Positions 17,840 to 27,448 of a stretch of 64,000 nt of DNA are shown piece after piece. Below the pieces are notes generated by a model, which had not been told where the DNA came from, made no database searches, and saw only the letters and a list, made by a program, of their open reading frames with translations. Source of the DNA: an uncultured Paracoccus sp. (GTDB lineage Bacteria; Pseudomonadota; Alphaproteobacteria; Rhodobacterales; Rhodobacteraceae); assembly GCF_947496875.1 (NCBI RefSeq), contig NZ_CANMEH010000009.1, positions 1 to 64,000 of the forward strand, given 5' to 3'. The stretch's first letter is position 1. Every line of letters starts with the position of its first letter. Both the position numbers and the translations under genes were made by a program.

Positions 17840-19168
17840 ATGGATTTTTCCTGGCTCAAGCGGATCATGCCCCGCGGGCTCTATGGCCGCGCCGCGCTGA
17901 TCCTGTTCCTGCCGGTCACAGTGGTGTCGGTGGTCGTCACGATCATGTTCCTGCAGCGCCATTTCGAGGACGTGACCCGGCAGATGACCGACAACATGGC
18001 GCGCGAGCTGGCGCTGGTCGCCGACCGGATGGCCGGGCCGTCGCCGCAGGCGATCGATGCCGCGCGGGCGCTGGCCGTGCCGCTGGGGATCGAGCTGACG
18101 GTGCCTGCGCCGCCGGTGGCCGATCGGCGGGTGTTCATCGACTTCTCCGGCCGGGTGGTCATCGCCCGCCTGCACGAACAGCTGCCTGCGGTCACCGGCG
18201 TGGACCTGTCGAACCTGCGCGAGGTCCGGGTGGCGATGATCGGCACGCCCCCCTTCGCGATGAGCTTTCCGCGGTCGCGGGTCAGCGCGTCGAACCCGCA
18301 CCAGCTGCTGGTGCTGCTGCTGGCGACGTCGCTGCTGATCACGGCGATCGCCGCCGTCTTCCTGCGCAACCAGCTGCGGCCGATCTCGCGGCTGGCGCGG
18401 GCGGCCGAGGCGTATGGCCGCGGCCGGATCGTGCCCTATCGCCCGGCCGGCGCGGCCGAGGTGCGCAGCGCCGGGAACGCGTTTCTCGACATGCGCAACC
18501 GGCTGGAACGGCACAACGACCAGCGCAAGCTGATGCTGTCCGGGGTGGGCCACGACCTGCGCACGCCGCTGACCCGGCTCAGGCTGGGGCTGTCGATGCT
18601 GTCCCCCGACCTGCCGCCGGACCCGGCCGAGATCGACGACATGCATCGCGACGTCGCCGAGCTGGGGCGTCTGGTGGACGCGTTCATGGATCACGCCCGC
18701 GACGCCGCCCATGACGCGCCGGTGCAGCTGCAGCCGGCCCTGCCCTTCGTCCAGGCGATCGTCGCCGACGCGGTGCGGGCGGGGCAGGACGTTCGGCTGG
18801 CGGAGCTGCAGGGCGCCCCGACCGACCAGGTCGCGTTCCGGGCCCAAGCGCTGCGCCGGGCGGTCGAGAACCTGATCGGCAATGCGGTGCGCTACGGGAC
18901 CCGCGCCGAGGTCGAGGCCGCGGTCGGGCCGAAGAGCTTTCGCATCTCGGTGGAGGATGACGGCCCCGGTATCCCGGCCGAACGCCGGGACGAGGCGCAG
19001 CGGCCGTTCACCCGCCTCGACCCCGCCCGCAACCAGGACCGGGGTGGCGGGGTCGGGCTGGGACTGGCCATCGCCGCCGATGTCGCCCGGGCACATGGCG
19101 GGCAGCTGCGTCTCGGGGACGGCCAGCACCTGCTCGGCCTGCGGGCCGAGATCGTCATTCCCCGGTGA
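17840..19168 (+). CDS. Sensor histidine kinase, EnvZ-like
   Basis: This roughly 442-residue membrane kinase has an N-terminal helix after WLKRIMPRGLYGRA, a periplasmic loop, and a second helix (LLVLLLATSLLITAIAAVFL). A HAMP segment follows, then the H-box GVGHDLRTPLTRLR with His238, and an ATPase domain with DDGPGIP and GGVGLGLAIA boxes. The ATG at 17840 (MDFSWLKR) fits homologues; a GTG at 17819 is also in frame. No response regulator is adjacent, which is unusual for EnvZ/OmpR pairs. Osmotic or envelope sensing is a family expectation only. Confidence 0.88.
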   Translation: MDFSWLKRIMPRGLYGRAALILFLPVTVVSVVVTIMFLQRHFEDVTRQMTDNMARELALVADRMAGPSPQAIDAARALAVPLGIELTVPAPPVADRRVFIDFSGRVVIARLHEQLPAVTGVDLSNLREVRVAMIGTPPFAMSFPRSRVSASNPHQLLVLLLATSLLITAIAAVFLRNQLRPISRLARAAEAYGRGRIVPYRPAGAAEVRSAGNAFLDMRNRLERHNDQRKLMLSGVGHDLRTPLTRLRLGLSMLSPDLPPDPAEIDDMHRDVAELGRLVDAFMDHARDAAHDAPVQLQPALPFVQAIVADAVRAGQDVRLAELQGAPTDQVAFRAQALRRAVENLIGNAVRYGTRAEVEAAVGPKSFRISVEDDGPGIPAERRDEAQRPFTRLDPARNQDRGGGVGLGLAIAADVARAHGGQLRLGDGQHLLGLRAEIVIPR

Positions 19169-19234
19169 TGGTCGCGGCCATGCGCGGACCCCAGCTGCCG
19201 CGGGCGACCTGACCCGGGGAGCGCTCCTCGGCGC

Positions 19235-20419
19235 TCAGCCGACCGTGACGACCTTGACCGCGCCACCATGCGCAGACAGCGCGATCCGCCCCTCGGCCAG
19301 GCGCAGCGCGTCGTTGCCGAACACCTCGGCCCGCCAGCCGGTCAGCGCCGGCACGTCGCGCGCGCCCGCGGCGATGGCGTCCAGATCGGCGGCCGAGGCG
19401 ATCAGCTTGGCCGCCACTCCTTCCGCCTCGGACCGCGCCTTCAGCAGGACCCGCAGCAGATCCGACACCGCGGCATTGCCCGGCTTGCCGGCGACCTCGG
19501 GCGGCGGCACCGGCAGGTCGGTGCTCTCCATCCCCGCCCTGACCGCTTCCAGGATGCCCTGGGCGATGTCGCCGCGCCGCGCCTCGCGCAGCAGCAGCCG
19601 CGACCGGCCCAGATCCTCCTCGGTCAGCGGCTTGGTCGAGGCCAGCTCGATCAGCGCGTCGTCCTTCATCACCCGGCTGCGCGGCACGTCGCGGGCTTGC
19701 GCATAGCTTTCCCGGAACCGAGCCAGCTCGCGCACCACCGCCAGGAAGCGCGGCGAGTTCGACCGCGTGCGCACCCGCTCCCATGCCTCGTCGGGGCGGG
19801 TCACATAGGTGCGCGGGTCCAGCAGCACCGCCGCCTCTTCCGCGACCCAGCTTTCGCGCCCGGTCTTCTGCAGCTGCGCCGCCAGATATTCGTAGATGAC
19901 CCGCAGATGGGTGACGTCGGCCAGCGCGTAGACGGCCTGCGCGTCCGACAGGGGCCGGCGCGACCAGTCGGTGAACCGCGACGACTTGTCCAGCGGCTGC
20001 CGGGCGATCTTCTTGACCAGCGTCTCGTAGCCGGCCTGTTCGCCGAACCCGCAGACCATCGCCGCCACCTGGGTGTCGAACAGCGGGTCGGGCAGCACCC
20101 CCGCGTCGTGGTAGAAGATCTCCAGGTCCTGACGCGCGGCGTGAAAGACCTTGACCGTCGCCTGGTGGCGGAACAGGTCGTACAGCGGCTCCAGCGACAG
20201 GCCGTCGGCCAGGGGATCGACCAGCACCGCGGGGCCGCCCGCCACTTTCGGGGTCGAGGCCGGCGGCAGCGCCATCTGGATCAGGCACAGCTTGGAGTAG
20301 TAGGTGCGCTCGCGCAGGAATTCCGTGTCCAGCGTCACGTAGGGGTGGGTCTGCGCCAGCTCGCAGAACGCGGCGAGATCCTGGGTGGTGGTGATCGTGC
20401 GGATGTCGGGGGTCGCCAT
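19235..20419 (-). CDS. rnd: Ribonuclease D
   Basis: This 394-residue 3'–5' exonuclease has the DEDD residues in TLDTEFLRERTYYSK (Asp/Glu), FHAARQDLEIFYHD (Asp) and YALADVTHL (Tyr/Asp). HRDC-like helical domains make up the C-terminal half. It trims tRNA 3' ends and other structured RNA. Starting at ATG 20419 (MATPDIRTITTT) fits the family N-terminus. An in-frame ATG at 20452 adds 11 residues and has AGGAG only two bases ahead. Confidence 0.92.
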   Translation of the reverse strand: MATPDIRTITTTQDLAAFCELAQTHPYVTLDTEFLRERTYYSKLCLIQMALPPASTPKVAGGPAVLVDPLADGLSLEPLYDLFRHQATVKVFHAARQDLEIFYHDAGVLPDPLFDTQVAAMVCGFGEQAGYETLVKKIARQPLDKSSRFTDWSRRPLSDAQAVYALADVTHLRVIYEYLAAQLQKTGRESWVAEEAAVLLDPRTYVTRPDEAWERVRTRSNSPRFLAVVRELARFRESYAQARDVPRSRVMKDDALIELASTKPLTEEDLGRSRLLLREARRGDIAQGILEAVRAGMESTDLPVPPPEVAGKPGNAAVSDLLRVLLKARSEAEGVAAKLIASAADLDAIAAGARDVPALTGWRAEVFGNDALRLAEGRIALSAHGGAVKVVTVG

Positions 20420-20571
20420 GTCGGCCTTTCGCAGCGGCGTGTCGTTTGCCATTGCTCCTGCCCTTAATCGCAAAGCCGCTGCATCGCCACCCCGAACGGA
20501 AACCCCGTGATTACAGGTCGGTTCGCGCAGAACCCCGCCCGCCGCGCGACCGGGCGACAGGATTGCGGCCC

Positions 20572-21699
20572 TCACAACGGCTCCAGATCGCCCTGGGCCC
20601 GGCTCGCCTCGAACGCCGCGACCCAGTCGGCCAGCCCGCCGGCCGCGATCGCCGCGCGCATCCCGGCCATCAGGTCCTGGTAATAGCGCAGGTTGTGCCA
20701 CGTCATCAGCATCGACGCGATGATCTCACCCGAGCGATAGACGTGGTGCAGATAGGCGCGGGAATAGCCGCTGCAGGCCGGGCAGCCGCAGTCGGGGTCC
20801 AGGGGGCGCGGATCGTCGGAGTGGCGGGCGTTCTTGATGTTGACCACGCCGCGAAGGGTGAAGGCCTGCCCGGTCCGCCCCGACCGCGACGGCAGCACGC
20901 AATCCATCATGTCCACGCCGCGCAGCACCGCGCCCACGATGTCGTCGGGCTTGCCGACCCCCATCAGATAGCGCGGCCGGTCGGCGGGCAGCAGCTCCAC
21001 GGCATAGTCCAGCACCCCGAACATTGCCGCCTGCCCCTCACCCACCGCCAGCCCGCCCAGCGCATAGCCGTCGAACCCGATGGCCCGCAGCGCCGCGGCC
21101 GATTCCTCGCGCAGGTCACGTTCCACGCCGCCCTGCATGATCCCGAACAGCGCGTGTCCGGGGCGGTCGCCAAAGGCGTCGCGGGACCGCTGCGCCCAGC
21201 GCATCGACAGCCGCATCGCCTCGGCCTGGCGGTCGTGGGTGGCCGGCAGGGCCGGACATTCGTCGAACGCCATCACGATGTCCGATCCCAGCAGCCGCTG
21301 GATCTCCATGCTGGTTTCCGGCGACAGGACGTGGCGCGACCCGTCCACATGGCTGGCGAAGGTCACGCCGTCCTCGGTCACCTTGCGCAGATCGGCCAGG
21401 CTCATCACCTGAAAACCGCCCGAATCGGTCAGGATCGGCCGGTCCCAGTTCATGAACCGGTGCAGCCCGCCCAGCCGCGCGATCCGCTCGGCCCCGGGCC
21501 GCAGCATCAGGTGATAGGTGTTGCCCAGCAGGATGTCGGCGCCGGTCGCGCGCACCGATTCCGGCAGCATCGCCTTGACCGTCGCCGCCGTGCCGACCGG
21601 CATGAAGGCGGGGGTGCGGATCTCGCCCCGCGGGGTGCGGATCACGCCGGTCCGGGCACGCCCGTCGGTCGCGCTCACGTCGAAGGAAAAGCCGGTCAT
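20572..21699 (-). CDS. tgt: tRNA-guanine transglycosylase
   Basis: This 375-residue enzyme exchanges G34 for preQ1 in GUN-anticodon tRNAs (queuosine pathway). It shows the substrate-binding [13 protein letters not shown], the base-recognition [13 protein letters not shown], the nucleophile region [15 protein letters not shown] and the zinc motif [17 protein letters not shown]. Length and motifs are full family standard. It lies 17 bases downstream of olsB on the same strand. Confidence 0.97.
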   Translation of the reverse strand: MTGFSFDVSATDGRARTGVIRTPRGEIRTPAFMPVGTAATVKAMLPESVRATGADILLGNTYHLMLRPGAERIARLGGLHRFMNWDRPILTDSGGFQVMSLADLRKVTEDGVTFASHVDGSRHVLSPETSMEIQRLLGSDIVMAFDECPALPATHDRQAEAMRLSMRWAQRSRDAFGDRPGHALFGIMQGGVERDLREESAAALRAIGFDGYALGGLAVGEGQAAMFGVLDYAVELLPADRPRYLMGVGKPDDIVGAVLRGVDMMDCVLPSRSGRTGQAFTLRGVVNIKNARHSDDPRPLDPDCGCPACSGYSRAYLHHVYRSGEIIASMLMTWHNLRYYQDLMAGMRAAIAAGGLADWVAAFEASRAQGDLEPL

Positions 21700-21716
21700 C
21701 GGGTCCGTGGATTGCG

Positions 21717-22607
21717 TCAGCCGTGCAGGAACGCCGCTTCTATCGGCGCGTCATCGCGGCCGCAACGTCCCGCGGCGGCCGTCACCTCCGCCGTCACCGC
21801 CGCCGTCACCTCCGGCGGTCGCGCCAGGATCGGTCCCGCGTCGATACCGCCTGCGCGCAGCAGCCGGGCGCGGCCCGGCGGGATGGACCGGACCTCGACC
21901 CCGGTGAACACGTGCAGGGTGTTCATCTGGCGATCCACCACCGCATGGTCGCTGACCCAGCCGCCCATCAGCAGATAGGACCGCAGCAGCGGCGGCATCT
22001 CGGCCATCGCCGCCCGCGCGTCGGGGGCGCGGCGGCGCAGCAGCCGCGCAAAGCGGAACACGTCGGGCGCCTTGACCCGCGGCAGCCAGCGGCGCGGCGC
22101 CAGGTGCCGGGCCCGCAGCATCGCAAAGGCATCCTGATAGCCGGCCACGTCGGTCCCGGTGAAAGAGGTGCAGCCGAACAGCATCTCGGCGCCGCGATCG
22201 TCCACGATCCGGGCCAACGCCGCCCAGGCTTCGCGCAGGATGGCCGGATCGACGACATCGGGGTGGACGCAGAACCGGCCCACCTCGATCATCGGCCCGG
22301 CGAACCGGCGCAACGCCGACAGGTGATAGTAGCGGGCCGAATAGCTGCGCCCGATCTCGGCGCCGCTGGCCAGGGGCAGGATCCGGAAACAGCCGACCAG
22401 CGCGCCGCTGCGCGTGTCCTCGATCAACAGGTGGCTGCAGATCGCATCGTGGTCATCCCTCTCCAGCCGCTCCGACCCCGGCAGGTCGTCCGCAAGACAG
22501 GCGGGGTGGCCGACAAAGGCACGCAAGCGCAGCCGCTGGGCTGCCCGCAGATCGTCCTCGGTCGTGGCCAGGCGGACTCGATATCGACCGGTCGGCATCG
22601 CCCGCAT
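21717..22607 (-). CDS. olsB: L-ornithine N-alpha-acyltransferase-like GNAT protein
   Basis: This GNAT-fold acyltransferase resembles OlsB, the first enzyme of ornithine-lipid synthesis (3-hydroxyacyl-ACP to ornithine). Family segments include [10 protein letters not shown], the [11 protein letters not shown] core motif and [12 protein letters not shown]. The ATG at 22607 has AGGGGA upstream and gives 296 residues; the frame stays open further upstream without similarity. The partner OlsA/PlsC acyltransferase is not adjacent. Near the C-terminus [12 protein letters not shown] is encoded by a 12-base tandem repeat. Confidence 0.82.
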   Translation of the reverse strand: MRAMPTGRYRVRLATTEDDLRAAQRLRLRAFVGHPACLADDLPGSERLERDDHDAICSHLLIEDTRSGALVGCFRILPLASGAEIGRSYSARYYHLSALRRFAGPMIEVGRFCVHPDVVDPAILREAWAALARIVDDRGAEMLFGCTSFTGTDVAGYQDAFAMLRARHLAPRRWLPRVKAPDVFRFARLLRRRAPDARAAMAEMPPLLRSYLLMGGWVSDHAVVDRQMNTLHVFTGVEVRSIPPGRARLLRAGGIDAGPILARPPEVTAAVTAEVTAAAGRCGRDDAPIEAAFLHG

Positions 22608-22733
22608 GGTGGTCTGTTCCCCTGCCCCGGACCGCGTCCGACATGGAACCCGGCCTGCGCACCCGACTGTGGACATCTTGTCGCCGCCTGCACCAGCCCT
22701 ATGTTGTGACGTCAACAGTACAGCAGGTGCCCG

Positions 22734-23123
22734 ATGTCAGAAAAGCTTGTCCGCACGGATGCCGAGTGGCGCGACCTTCTCGACGCCGAAACCTATCGCG
22801 TCACGCGACAGGCCGGGACCGAACGCCCGTTCTCGCATCCGGGCTTCCCGAACGGGCCGGGGCACTATGTCTGCGCCTGCTGCGGGGAAAAGCTGTTCGA
22901 CGGCGACCAGAAATTCGAAAGCCATTGCGGCTGGCCCAGCTTCTCGGCCCCCGGCGGGGCGATCGACGAACATCGCGACGCGAGCCACGGCATGGTCCGG
23001 ACCGAGGTCACCTGCCATCGCTGCGACGCGCATCTGGGCCATGTCTTTCCCGACGGCCCGCCGCCCACCGGGCTGCGCTACTGCATCAACGGCGTGTCGC
23101 TGCGCTTCGTCCCCGAGGGCTGA
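22734..23123 (+). CDS. msrB: Peptide-methionine (R)-S-oxide reductase
   Basis: This 129-residue enzyme repairs methionine-R-sulfoxide in proteins. It has both zinc-binding CxxC pairs ([10 protein letters not shown] and [12 protein letters not shown]), GWPSFSAP and the catalytic Cys117 in [11 protein letters not shown]. The ATG at 22734 gives the normal length. It is divergent from olsB; an imperfect TGTTG-N6-CAACA palindrome sits at 22702–22717 between them. Confidence 0.96.
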   Translation: MSEKLVRTDAEWRDLLDAETYRVTRQAGTERPFSHPGFPNGPGHYVCACCGEKLFDGDQKFESHCGWPSFSAPGGAIDEHRDASHGMVRTEVTCHRCDAHLGHVFPDGPPPTGLRYCINGVSLRFVPEG

Positions 23124-23168
23124 CCCGCCGCGACGCCACGGCGCCCGACGCGCGGGTGCCCGCAGCGG

Positions 23169-23633
23169 TTATTCCTGGTCGATGAACCCGCCCGGGTCGA
23201 ACTGGCCGATATTGCGCAGCAGCTGCCCGATGAGGTTCGAACCCTGGACGCCGGTGTCCGTCACCCGGCGCGACAGGGTCACGACACGCCCGCGTTCCAG
23301 CCCGAACCGCTCGACATTCGCCACCAGACCCGACGGATCGAAGCTGATCGCGACGACCTCGCGCCGGATCTCGCGCGGGGCGCGGGCGCCGTAATGCTCC
23401 CAGCGCGACCCGACATAGTACCATCCGGAACCGGTCAGCACGCCCTGGGCGCTCGGCCGTCCGATCAGCCCCTCAAGATCGTCCCGGGTGGTCTGCCCGA
23501 CCACGACCTGGACCAGCTCGTCATCCGACGGAACGTAGCCGTGGTTGCGGTAAATCGGGGTGCAGCCCGCCAGCACGGCGCTTGCAGGCACGGCCAGCGC
23601 CCCCAGGATCAGCCGTCGGCGTGTCGTCGTCAT
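23169..23633 (-). CDS. bamE: Outer-membrane assembly lipoprotein BamE (SmpA/OmlA)
   Basis: This 154-residue lipoprotein starts with a TRRRLILGALAVPASAVLAG leader followed by the lipobox cysteine (LAGC). The SmpA/OmlA core is recognisable by VVVGQTTRDDLEGLIGRPSAQG and WYYVGSRWEHYG. It belongs to the Bam machine that inserts beta-barrels into the outer membrane. The ATG at 23633 places the lipobox normally. It is divergent from yceD. Confidence 0.9.
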   Translation of the reverse strand: MTTTRRRLILGALAVPASAVLAGCTPIYRNHGYVPSDDELVQVVVGQTTRDDLEGLIGRPSAQGVLTGSGWYYVGSRWEHYGARAPREIRREVVAISFDPSGLVANVERFGLERGRVVTLSRRVTDTGVQGSNLIGQLLRNIGQFDPGGFIDQE

Positions 23634-23880
23634 CCGGTTCCTCGTCCCACGTCGCTGCAACGGTGTCGCTGCAACGGTCCTGTCACGGCGCCGCGCCCAG
23701 GCGCTGCCGCGTCGCAGCATCGTGTTGACTGCGCCCCGCACGCTTAGCAAACTCGGCGGGTTGCCTCAAGGAACTCGCTTGCGCGGCGGTGCGGGGTCTT
23801 CGGAATGCCGCCGCGCCGCCCTGCGGGCCCGCCAGACAGCTGCCAGACAGACAGGCGGCCTGCCCGCCGGAAAGGACCCC

Positions 23881-24417
23881 ATGTCCGTGACCACCGCCTT
23901 TTCCCACCGCCTGCGCGTGGCCCATCTGAACGGGCGCGGCCCGACCGACCTGACGCTGGAACCCGACGCGGCGCAGCGTGCGGCCATCGCGGCACAGCTG
24001 CAGATCCAGGCGCTGCCGCAGCTGCGGATGACGGCCCGGCTGGCGCCCGCCCCACAGGACGCCTGGGAGTTGCAGGGCCGGTTGCAGGCCCGCGTCGTGC
24101 AGCCCTGCGTGGTCACGTTGGACCCCGTCGAGACGGCGCTGGACGAACCCGTGCACCGCGTCTTTTCCCCGCATGCGGCCGACCCCGCGGCCGAGGATGT
24201 CGAAATGCCCGATCCCGACATCGAACCGCTGGACCAGACCATCGACGTGGGTGCGGTCATGGTCGAGGCGCTGGCGCTGGCCCTGCCGGAATATCCGCGG
24301 GCCCCCGGCGCCGATCTCGACGCGGTGACGGGCGATCAGGGCGGCGACGAGGCGGACGACACCCGCCGCCCCTTTGCCGGGCTGGCCGACCTGCTGGCCC
24401 GCAAGCCCGACAGCTGA
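23881..24417 (+). CDS. yceD: YceD/DUF177 protein
   Basis: This 178-residue acidic protein has the DUF177 core: a beta-rich domain with VVQPCVVTLDPVETALDEPVHRVF and the helix region EPLDQTIDVGAVMVEALALALPEYPR. In bacteria and plants DUF177 proteins act in 23S rRNA processing/accumulation and usually lie directly before rpmF. Here a convergent antiporter gene separates it from rpmF. Its ATG follows GAAAGGACCCC. Confidence 0.88.
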   Translation: MSVTTAFSHRLRVAHLNGRGPTDLTLEPDAAQRAAIAAQLQIQALPQLRMTARLAPAPQDAWELQGRLQARVVQPCVVTLDPVETALDEPVHRVFSPHAADPAAEDVEMPDPDIEPLDQTIDVGAVMVEALALALPEYPRAPGADLDAVTGDQGGDEADDTRRPFAGLADLLARKPDS

Positions 24418-24497
24418 TCCGTCTGCTGATCCGTCCGGGCGGAGACCGGGGCCGCGGCACCGCCGTCAGCCGGTCAGCCCCCGCGGGGTGAGAACGA

Positions 24498-24541
24498 TGC
24501 ATGAAAACTGCATGAACCATGCGTGAACATCACATGAAAAT
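24498..24541. repeat. Four tandem 11-bp direct repeats (TGCATGAA-N3 type)
   Basis: The units TGCATGAAAAC, TGCATGAACCA, TGCGTGAACAT and CACATGAAAAT follow one another without gaps, with a partial fifth (TGCAGG) at the end. Eleven-base direct repeats are typical binding arrays for OmpR/PhoB-class regulators. The block lies between the 3' ends of yceD and the antiporter gene, so it is not at an obvious promoter. Its function is unknown. Confidence 0.75.
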
Positions 24542-24571
24542 TGCAGGCGTCGCGGCGGCGCTGCGGCCGCA

Positions 24572-25849
24572 TCAACTCGGCCGGTTCTTGCCGGTCAGCC
24601 GGTCCATGATCGCGGGCGCCGTCAGCCCGTGCAGCACCACCGAAACCGCCACGATCAGCGCCGTGACGCCCCACAGGATCTGTCCCGTCTCGATGGAAAA
24701 GGGCCCGTGGGAAAGGCCATAGGCAAGGTAGTAGAACCCGCCAACCCCCCGGATTCCCAGCACCGACACTGCAAACCGTTCGTCCCGCGGCATCCCGTTC
24801 CCGATCAGTCCGATCCACCCGGCGACCGGACGGATCACCGCCAGGAACAGCCCCACGACGACCAGCCCCGGCGTGCGGATCGGGATCAGCAACCCCTGCG
24901 CCAGCGCCACGCCGGTCGCGAAGATCACCCCGATCAGGAACAGCTGTTCGACCTGTTCCACGAAATGGTGCAGCTCGACATGAAACTTGTGATTGCGCTC
25001 GTAGCGCCGGAACGTCAGCGCCGCGACAAAGACCGACAGGAAACCATAGCCGTTCGCCACCTCGCCCAGGCTGTAGGACACGAAGGTCAGCCCGATGGCC
25101 AGGAACGCATCGGCGATCCCGTTGGGCGGCGCCACCCGGAAGGCCAGCCACGCAATGCCACGTCCCACCAGCCAACCCACTGCCGTGCCCGCCACGATCT
25201 TCCACGCCACGTCGATCACAAGCCAGTTCCGGATCACCTCGTCGCTGAACCGGCCCTCGTCACCGGGGGCACCGCTGCTGCCCGACATCGCGGCCGCCGC
25301 CGCCAGTGCCAGGTAGATGAACGGAAAGGCCAGCCCGTCGTTCAGCCCCGCCTCCGACGTCAGGGCAAAGCGTGCCTCGGCTTCCTCCTCCTCGCCCGGC
25401 GGGCCGACCTGCACGGACGAGGCCAGCACCGGGTCCGTCGGGGCGGTCGCGGCGGCCAGCAGCAGCGCGGCGGCCAGCGGCAACCCCAGGATCGACCAGC
25501 TGGCAAGCGTCATGGCCGCGATGCACAGCGGCATCGTGATCCCCAGCAGCCGCCATGTCGACCCCCAGCTGCGCAACCCCAGCGGCCGGTCGAGCTTCAG
25601 CCCGCACCCGGTCAGCGACAGGATGACCGCCATTTCCGTGACCCGCTGGATGACGGGCCCCTGCCCCAGGACGTCGATGCGCGGCACGTCGAACAGAAGC
25701 CCGGTGCCGATCCCGCCCAGCAGGCAGGCGATCGGCAGCGAGATGAGCATCGGCCATCGCAGCTTCTGCGTCACCGCCGGCATGATCGTGGCGCCCAGGA
25801 TCCCGGCGCCCAGCAGCAGCAGGAAATGTTCGTAGCTCAAGGGGAACAT
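24572..25849 (-). CDS. Sodium:proton antiporter, CPA1 (NhaP-like)
   Basis: This 425-residue membrane protein has about 12 helices. The transport core shows [16 protein letters not shown] (DP pair of CPA1 carriers), [20 protein letters not shown] (conserved ND) and [17 protein letters not shown] (C-terminal Arg/Gly helix). The ATG at 25849 ([13 protein letters not shown]) is the natural membrane start; the upstream open frame is non-membrane. It faces yceD and lies between yceD and rpmF, which normally are neighbours. It should exchange Na+ or K+ for protons. Confidence 0.9.
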   Translation of the reverse strand: MFPLSYEHFLLLLGAGILGATIMPAVTQKLRWPMLISLPIACLLGGIGTGLLFDVPRIDVLGQGPVIQRVTEMAVILSLTGCGLKLDRPLGLRSWGSTWRLLGITMPLCIAAMTLASWSILGLPLAAALLLAAATAPTDPVLASSVQVGPPGEEEEAEARFALTSEAGLNDGLAFPFIYLALAAAAAMSGSSGAPGDEGRFSDEVIRNWLVIDVAWKIVAGTAVGWLVGRGIAWLAFRVAPPNGIADAFLAIGLTFVSYSLGEVANGYGFLSVFVAALTFRRYERNHKFHVELHHFVEQVEQLFLIGVIFATGVALAQGLLIPIRTPGLVVVGLFLAVIRPVAGWIGLIGNGMPRDERFAVSVLGIRGVGGFYYLAYGLSHGPFSIETGQILWGVTALIVAVSVVLHGLTAPAIMDRLTGKNRPS

Positions 25850-26058
25850 TCCCGCTATTCTCCCGTCGGTCGGCCCGGCACTGCGCGGACCGGCGGCTGG
25901 GCTTCGGCCCGTCTGGCGCCCGCAAACCCTTCCCAGCGGGCCGGCGGGAAAGCCCTTGGGCCTTGCGGGTCCGATCGTTGTGCCGTATTGCCGCGGTTCG
26001 ATCCGAAACACCAGCGGGGCCGGATCCGCGCGCCCCACATCATGATCAAAGGTACGAG

Positions 26059-26262
26059 ATGGCCGTCCCACAGAACCGAGTCACGCGGTCCCGCCGCAAC
26101 ATGCGGCGCGCCCACGACTCGCTGTCCGCCGCGAACCCGAACGAATGTTCCAACTGCGGTGAGCTGAAGCGCCCCCACCACGTCTGCCCGTCCTGCGGAC
26201 ATTACGCGGACCGCGAAGTCGTGGCGCAGCCCACCGTCGACCTGGACGACGACGCGGCCTGA
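26059..26262 (+). CDS. rpmF: 50S ribosomal protein L32
   Basis: This 67-residue basic protein starts [20 protein letters not shown], the standard bacterial L32 N-terminus. The zinc ribbon has CSNCGE and CPSCGHY cysteine pairs, so it is the zinc-containing form. It precedes plsX, as in most proteobacteria. Confidence 0.97.
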   Translation: MAVPQNRVTRSRRNMRRAHDSLSAANPNECSNCGELKRPHHVCPSCGHYADREVVAQPTVDLDDDAA

Positions 26263-26317
26263 TCCGATTCGATCAGCGACCATCGAGCACGGGACATCAG
26301 ACTGGCGGCGGGTGAAG

Positions 26318-27448
26318 ATGGCCACTTCCGGGCAGGCGGATTCGACTGACGGGGCGGCCGGTCCGGCCAACGTCGTGATTTCCGTCGACGCGATGGGGGG
26401 TGACAACGGTCCCGCGACGGTGGTGGCCGGCATCGCGAAAAGCGCCGAGAAGAACCCCGACATCCGCTTCATCGTCCACGGGCCGGAGCGCGAGCTGCGG
26501 CGCCTGATCGGCCGCCGCAGGGAACTGGCCGCCCGCTGCGACATCCGCCACGCCGACGGCGTGGTGACGATGCACGACAAGCCCAGCCAAGTGATCCGCA
26601 GCGCCCAGGACACGTCGATGTGGTCGGCCGTCGACTCGGTGCGCGCCGGCGAAGCCACGGTTGCGGTCAGCTGCGGCAATACCGGGGCGCTGATGGCGCT
26701 GTCGATGATGCGGCTGCGCAAGCTGCCGGGCGTCAACCGGCCGGCGATTGCCTGCCTGTGGCCGTCGCGCAATCCGCAGGGGTTCAACGTCCTGCTGGAT
26801 TGCGGGGCCGACATCCGCGCGGACGCGCCCGACCTGCTGCAATACGCGATGATGGGCGCCAGCTATGCCCGCAACGGCCTGGGACTGGAACGCCCCCGGG
26901 TCGGCCTGCTGAATGTCGGCACCGAAGAGCACAAGGGCCGCGCCGAACTTAAGCTTGCCCATGACCTGATCGAGCCGGCCGCGGAGCATGGCGCGTTCGA
27001 GTATGTCGGGTTCGTCGAGGGCGGTGACATCATGGGGGCGCGCGTGGATGTGATCGTCACGGACGGCTTTACCGGCAACATCGCATTGAAGACCGGGGAA
27101 GGCACGGCCAAGCTGGTCGGAGACTTCCTCAAGCAGGCTTTCGCCAACTCCGTCATGTCCAAGTTCGCCGCCGTCCTTGCGATGACCTCGCTCAAGCGAT
27201 TGCAGAAGCGCATCGATCCGCGCCGGGTCAATGGCGGCGTGTTCCTCGGGCTGAACGGAACCGTGGTCAAGTCGCACGGGTCGGCTGACGCCACGGGCGT
27301 GTCGGCAGCGATAAAGCTGGCCTTCCAGCTTGCCCAGTCAGGGTTCCACGACCGGCTGGCCGCACGGGTGGCGCAGGCCATGCGCGAGCAGAAACAGCCC
27401 GACGAAGCAGCCGCAAGCAGCAGCGCCGTCACCGGGGCCGCATCGTGA
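26318..27448 (+). CDS. plsX: Phosphate acyltransferase PlsX
   Basis: This 376-residue enzyme makes acyl-phosphate from acyl-ACP for glycerolipid synthesis. Family motifs are [35 protein letters not shown] and [15 protein letters not shown]. Start ATG 26318 is chosen over an in-frame GTG at 26312. Its stop overlaps the fabH start by 4 bases. Confidence 0.96.
   Translation: MATSGQADSTDGAAGPANVVISVDAMGGDNGPATVVAGIAKSAEKNPDIRFIVHGPERELRRLIGRRRELAARCDIRHADGVVTMHDKPSQVIRSAQDTSMWSAVDSVRAGEATVAVSCGNTGALMALSMMRLRKLPGVNRPAIACLWPSRNPQGFNVLLDCGADIRADAPDLLQYAMMGASYARNGLGLERPRVGLLNVGTEEHKGRAELKLAHDLIEPAAEHGAFEYVGFVEGGDIMGARVDVIVTDGFTGNIALKTGEGTAKLVGDFLKQAFANSVMSKFAAVLAMTSLKRLQKRIDPRRVNGGVFLGLNGTVVKSHGSADATGVSAAIKLAFQLAQSGFHDRLAARVAQAMREQKQPDEAAASSSAVTGAAS

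Noticed and set aside
19219..19236. GAGCGC/GCGCTC hairpin between the EnvZ-like kinase gene and rnd as a terminator
   Set aside because: The stem is only 6 bp with no T-run.
22702..22717. TGTTG-N6-CAACA palindrome between olsB and msrB as an operator
   Set aside because: The arms are short, it matches no consensus I recognise, and it could be chance; mentioned only under msrB.
24498..24541. 11-bp repeats as promoter operator of the antiporter or of yceD
   Set aside because: Both genes end here (convergent), so the repeats are at their 3' sides.
24498..24541. 11-bp repeats or any other block as a CRISPR array
   Set aside because: Units are too short and contiguous, with no spacers; no cas genes are present in the window.
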